Positions 62,181-64,000 of a DNA stretch of 64,000 nucleotides are shown here, piece after piece. The notes beneath the pieces were generated by a model that saw only the letters and a program-made list of their open reading frames with translations, did no database searches and was not told the origin of the DNA. Source of the stretch: Thermoplasmatales archaeon (GTDB lineage Archaea > Thermoplasmatota > Thermoplasmata > Methanomassiliicoccales > Methanomethylophilaceae). The first letter of the stretch is position 1, and each line of letters starts with the position of its first letter. The stretch lies in NCBI GenBank assembly GCA_012515075.1, contig JAAYZC010000013.1, positions 25,954 to 89,953 of the forward strand. Reading direction: 5' to 3'. A program made the translations under genes and the position numbers.

Positions 62181-63422
62181 ATGACAGTCGAGATAGACGG
62201 TAAGAAGAAGAACATCTGCGTCGAAGGAATCCGTGACCGCCCTCTGCCCACGAAGAAGGTGGAGATCGTGGAGAGGAAAGGGATCGGTCACCCCGACAGC
62301 GTCTCCGACGCCCTCGCAGAGGAGGTCAGCAAGGCCCTGTGCAGGATGTACATGAAGGAGTTCGGACACGTACTGCATCACAACACCGACGAGACCCAGA
62401 TTGCTGCGGGTCAGGCCGCGCCCAGGTTCGGCGGCGGTTGCATAATAGACCCGTCCTACATACTGCTGGTCGGCCGTGCCACCACCCACATAGGGGAGGA
62501 GAAGGACTACATGTCGCTGCCCTGCAAACCCGTTGCGCTGAAGGCGGCACGGGATTACCTCAGGAGGACCTTCCCATTCCTGGACATCGAATCCGAGGTT
62601 GTCCTGGACGCCAGGATAGGGCAGGGGTCCGATGACCTGACGGGCGTGTACAAGGCATCCGGGGTTCACGCCAACGACACCTCCTTCGGAGTAGGCTACG
62701 CCCCGTACTCCATAACCGACAGGCTGGTGCTGGGCACCGAGGAGTACATCAACGGGAAGCTCAAGAATGAGATGAAGGGCACCGGCCAGGACGTCAAGGT
62801 CATGGCATCCAGGATAGACGAAGAGATAACCCTGACCGTGGCCTGCGCCATGGTGGACAAGGAGATCGGCGACAAGGGGGCATACGTCTCCGCAGTCGAG
62901 GAGCTCCACGCCCGGGCAGAGGAGAACGCACTGAAGATCATAGACGCCAGCGGACTGGACGTGAAGCTCAGGATGGACGTCAACACCGGCGACGACTACG
63001 ACAGGGGGGTGTACTATCTGACCTGCACGGGGATGTCGCAGGAGATGGGTGACGACGGTTCCGTCGGAAGGGGGAACAGGTGCAACGGGCTGATAACACC
63101 GTACCGTCCCATGTCCATGGAGGCGACCTCCGGGAAGAACCCCATAACCCACATCGGAAAGATATACAACGTCATGTCCAACCTCATAGCCAACGACATA
63201 GCAAAGAGTACCGGGCCCGATGCTGAGATACACGTGAGGCTGCTCTCGCAGATAGGAAAGCCCGTCTCGGAGCCTCTTAACGCCAGCGTCCAGATAATCT
63301 CGGAGGACCAGGCCCAGGTCGCCAAGTGGAGGTCCGAGGCAGAGTCCATAACGTTCGACTGGCTTGATAACATTGATAAGGTAACAGAACTTATCGTGTC
63401 TGGAAAGGTCAGGACGTTCTGA
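62181..63422 (+). CDS. mat: S-adenosylmethionine synthetase, archaeal type
   Basis: A 413-residue archaeal methionine adenosyltransferase. VERKGIGHPDSVSDALAEEV near residue 30 (in part), HNTDETQIAAGQAAPRFGGG near 72, VLDARIGQGSDDLTGVY near 135, DTSFGVGYAPYS near 165 and GDDGSVGRGNRCNGLITPYRPMSMEA near 290 (in parts) are family signatures. AdoMet is needed for radical SAM enzymes, including PylB. CTTTTATC (62150-62157) is its likely TATA box. The next gene starts 3 bases downstream. Confidence 0.96.
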   Translation: MTVEIDGKKKNICVEGIRDRPLPTKKVEIVERKGIGHPDSVSDALAEEVSKALCRMYMKEFGHVLHHNTDETQIAAGQAAPRFGGGCIIDPSYILLVGRATTHIGEEKDYMSLPCKPVALKAARDYLRRTFPFLDIESEVVLDARIGQGSDDLTGVYKASGVHANDTSFGVGYAPYSITDRLVLGTEEYINGKLKNEMKGTGQDVKVMASRIDEEITLTVACAMVDKEIGDKGAYVSAVEELHARAEENALKIIDASGLDVKLRMDVNTGDDYDRGVYYLTCTGMSQEMGDDGSVGRGNRCNGLITPYRPMSMEATSGKNPITHIGKIYNVMSNLIANDIAKSTGPDAEIHVRLLSQIGKPVSEPLNASVQIISEDQAQVAKWRSEAESITFDWLDNIDKVTELIVSGKVRTF

Positions 63423-63425
63423 GGC

Positions 63426-64000
63426 ATGAAGATAATAGATGTACCCCAATACGGACCTATGTTCAGGTTCACGGATTCGGACGTTTACTGGTCGCTCCAC
63501 CTCCTGTCCGACGGCAGGAGGATGGGCCGCAAGAAGCTCGCCGAGTCCGTAGGAGTCGGAGAGGGCAGCATGCGCAGGATACTGGAGTTCCTGCGCGACC
63601 ACGATTACATCCTCATCAAGCAGACCGGGATAACCATAACAGCCCGCGGCAAGGCCTTCCTGGAGAAGATCCCCATAAGGCCGGTCGACGTGAACATAGG
63701 GGGCTCCGCGGTGGGCACCTATCAGCAGGGGGTCCTGGTCTCCGGCGCGGCGGGGAAGATCGTCAACGGCATGGAGCAGCGCGACGCCGGCATCAAGGCC
63801 GGCGCCGAGGGCTGCACCACCCTCGTCATACGCGAGGGGCGCCTGATGATACCCCCCGACTGGGACCTTGACAAGGAATCCCCGGATCTGGCTTACTCCA
63901 TACGCAAGGAGACCGGGATAACCAATGAGGACATCCTCATCGTGGGAAGCTCCATGGATTTCTCCGCGGCCATAAAGGCCGCCCTGACGGCCGCCCTGGA
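63426..64000 (+). CDS. DUF4443 winged-helix protein, partial at right window edge
   Basis: The visible 191 residues begin MKIIDVPQYGPMFRF. A winged helix (GRKKLAESVGVGEGSMRRIL) is followed by a DUF4443-type domain (IKAGAEGCTTLVIREGRLMIPP; NEDILIVGSSMDFSAAI). It is clearly paralogous to the first two domains of the protein at 18105-19067 (GRKKLASDLKIGEGSTRTIL; IKAGATGATTLVCSGGRLVFP). The C-terminus is outside the window, so a DUF2111 domain cannot be ruled in or out. It starts 3 bases after mat, so it is probably co-transcribed. Confidence 0.8.
   Translation, partial: MKIIDVPQYGPMFRFTDSDVYWSLHLLSDGRRMGRKKLAESVGVGEGSMRRILEFLRDHDYILIKQTGITITARGKAFLEKIPIRPVDVNIGGSAVGTYQQGVLVSGAAGKIVNGMEQRDAGIKAGAEGCTTLVIREGRLMIPPDWDLDKESPDLAYSIRKETGITNEDILIVGSSMDFSAAIKAALTAAL

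Noticed and set aside
1-64000. CRISPR arrays, insertion sequences, integrases, prophage
   Set aside because: No regularly spaced repeats, no transposase or integrase motifs and no terminal inverted repeats were seen.

Overview
The window is a GC-rich chromosomal segment of a methylotrophic methanogenic archaeon of the order Methanomassiliicoccales (Thermoplasmata-related lineage). The evidence is a complete mcrBDGA operon, a separate methanogenesis-marker/MCR-activation operon, monomethylamine methyltransferase genes with in-frame amber codons, and a full pyrrolysine cassette (pylT-pylS-pylB-pylC-pylD) with a short PylS lacking the N-terminal domain and a minimal tRNA-Pyl of the Methanomethylophilus alvus type. 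The family level (perhaps Methanomethylophilaceae) is inference. Many promoters show a TATA-like box about 25 bases ahead of the start codon, implying leaderless mRNAs. None of the 64 protein genes with a visible end uses TAG as its stop.

Layout. 1-7.9 kb: housekeeping genes (HD hydrolase fragment, RtcB, tRNA-His, PdxS/PdxT, ArgF, DHH nuclease, RNase H-like protein, metallophosphoesterase). 8-15.4 kb: MtbA-type CoM methyltransferase, a DUF169 protein, an MtmC-like corrinoid protein and mcrBDGA plus DUF2098. 15.5-19 kb: GltS, a PRC-barrel protein, an orphan protein and a DUF4443-DUF2111 regulator divergent from the next operon. 19.2-27 kb: atwA-mcrC-mmp3-mmp6-mmp5-mmp15-mmp17-mmp7-DUF123, the MCR-activation set. 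27-42.2 kb: FAD-linked oxidase; mtmC-mtmB1-Rh/Amt on the minus strand; an AT-rich divider; a divergent PylC paralogue; mtmB2; tRNA-Pyl; pylSBCD; ramA. 42.3-48.4 kb: ArsD-like protein, tRNA-Leu, RNase P RNA, HAD phosphatase, isopropylmalate-dehydrogenase-family protein, deoxyhypusine synthase, a thymidylate-kinase-like protein, a dolichol-kinase-like protein and a Cys-rich protein. 48.5-64 kb: membrane pyrophosphatase, the rpoE-spt4-dephospho-CoA kinase-eS24-eS31 operon, tRNA-Arg, phosphomevalonate dehydratase with its small subunit fused to a Nudix domain, IleRS, FEN1, ribulose-phosphate epimerase, RNase Z, an HTH-CBS regulator, archaeal AdoMet synthetase and a second DUF4443 regulator cut by the window edge.

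How it works together: MtmB (pyrrolysine enzyme) moves the methyl group of monomethylamine to the corrinoid protein MtmC. RamA keeps the corrinoid in the Co(I) state. MtbA passes the methyl to coenzyme M, and MCR, activated by A2/McrC/marker proteins, releases methane. The Rh-type channel beside mtmB probably handles ammonium or methylamine. The pyl genes supply the 22nd amino acid that MtmB needs.

The most novel signal is the intact second PylC-like protein (33061-34233). It aligns without gaps to the genuine PylC in the same window over about 270 residues but has lost several ATP-grasp active-site residues, and it sits directly upstream of the second mtmB. Other points of interest are a hairpin 11 bases after both amber codons, the DUF4443-DUF2111 fusion beside the MCR-activation operon, mutually exclusive hairpins in the mcr leader, and the Nudix fusion in the mevalonate pathway.
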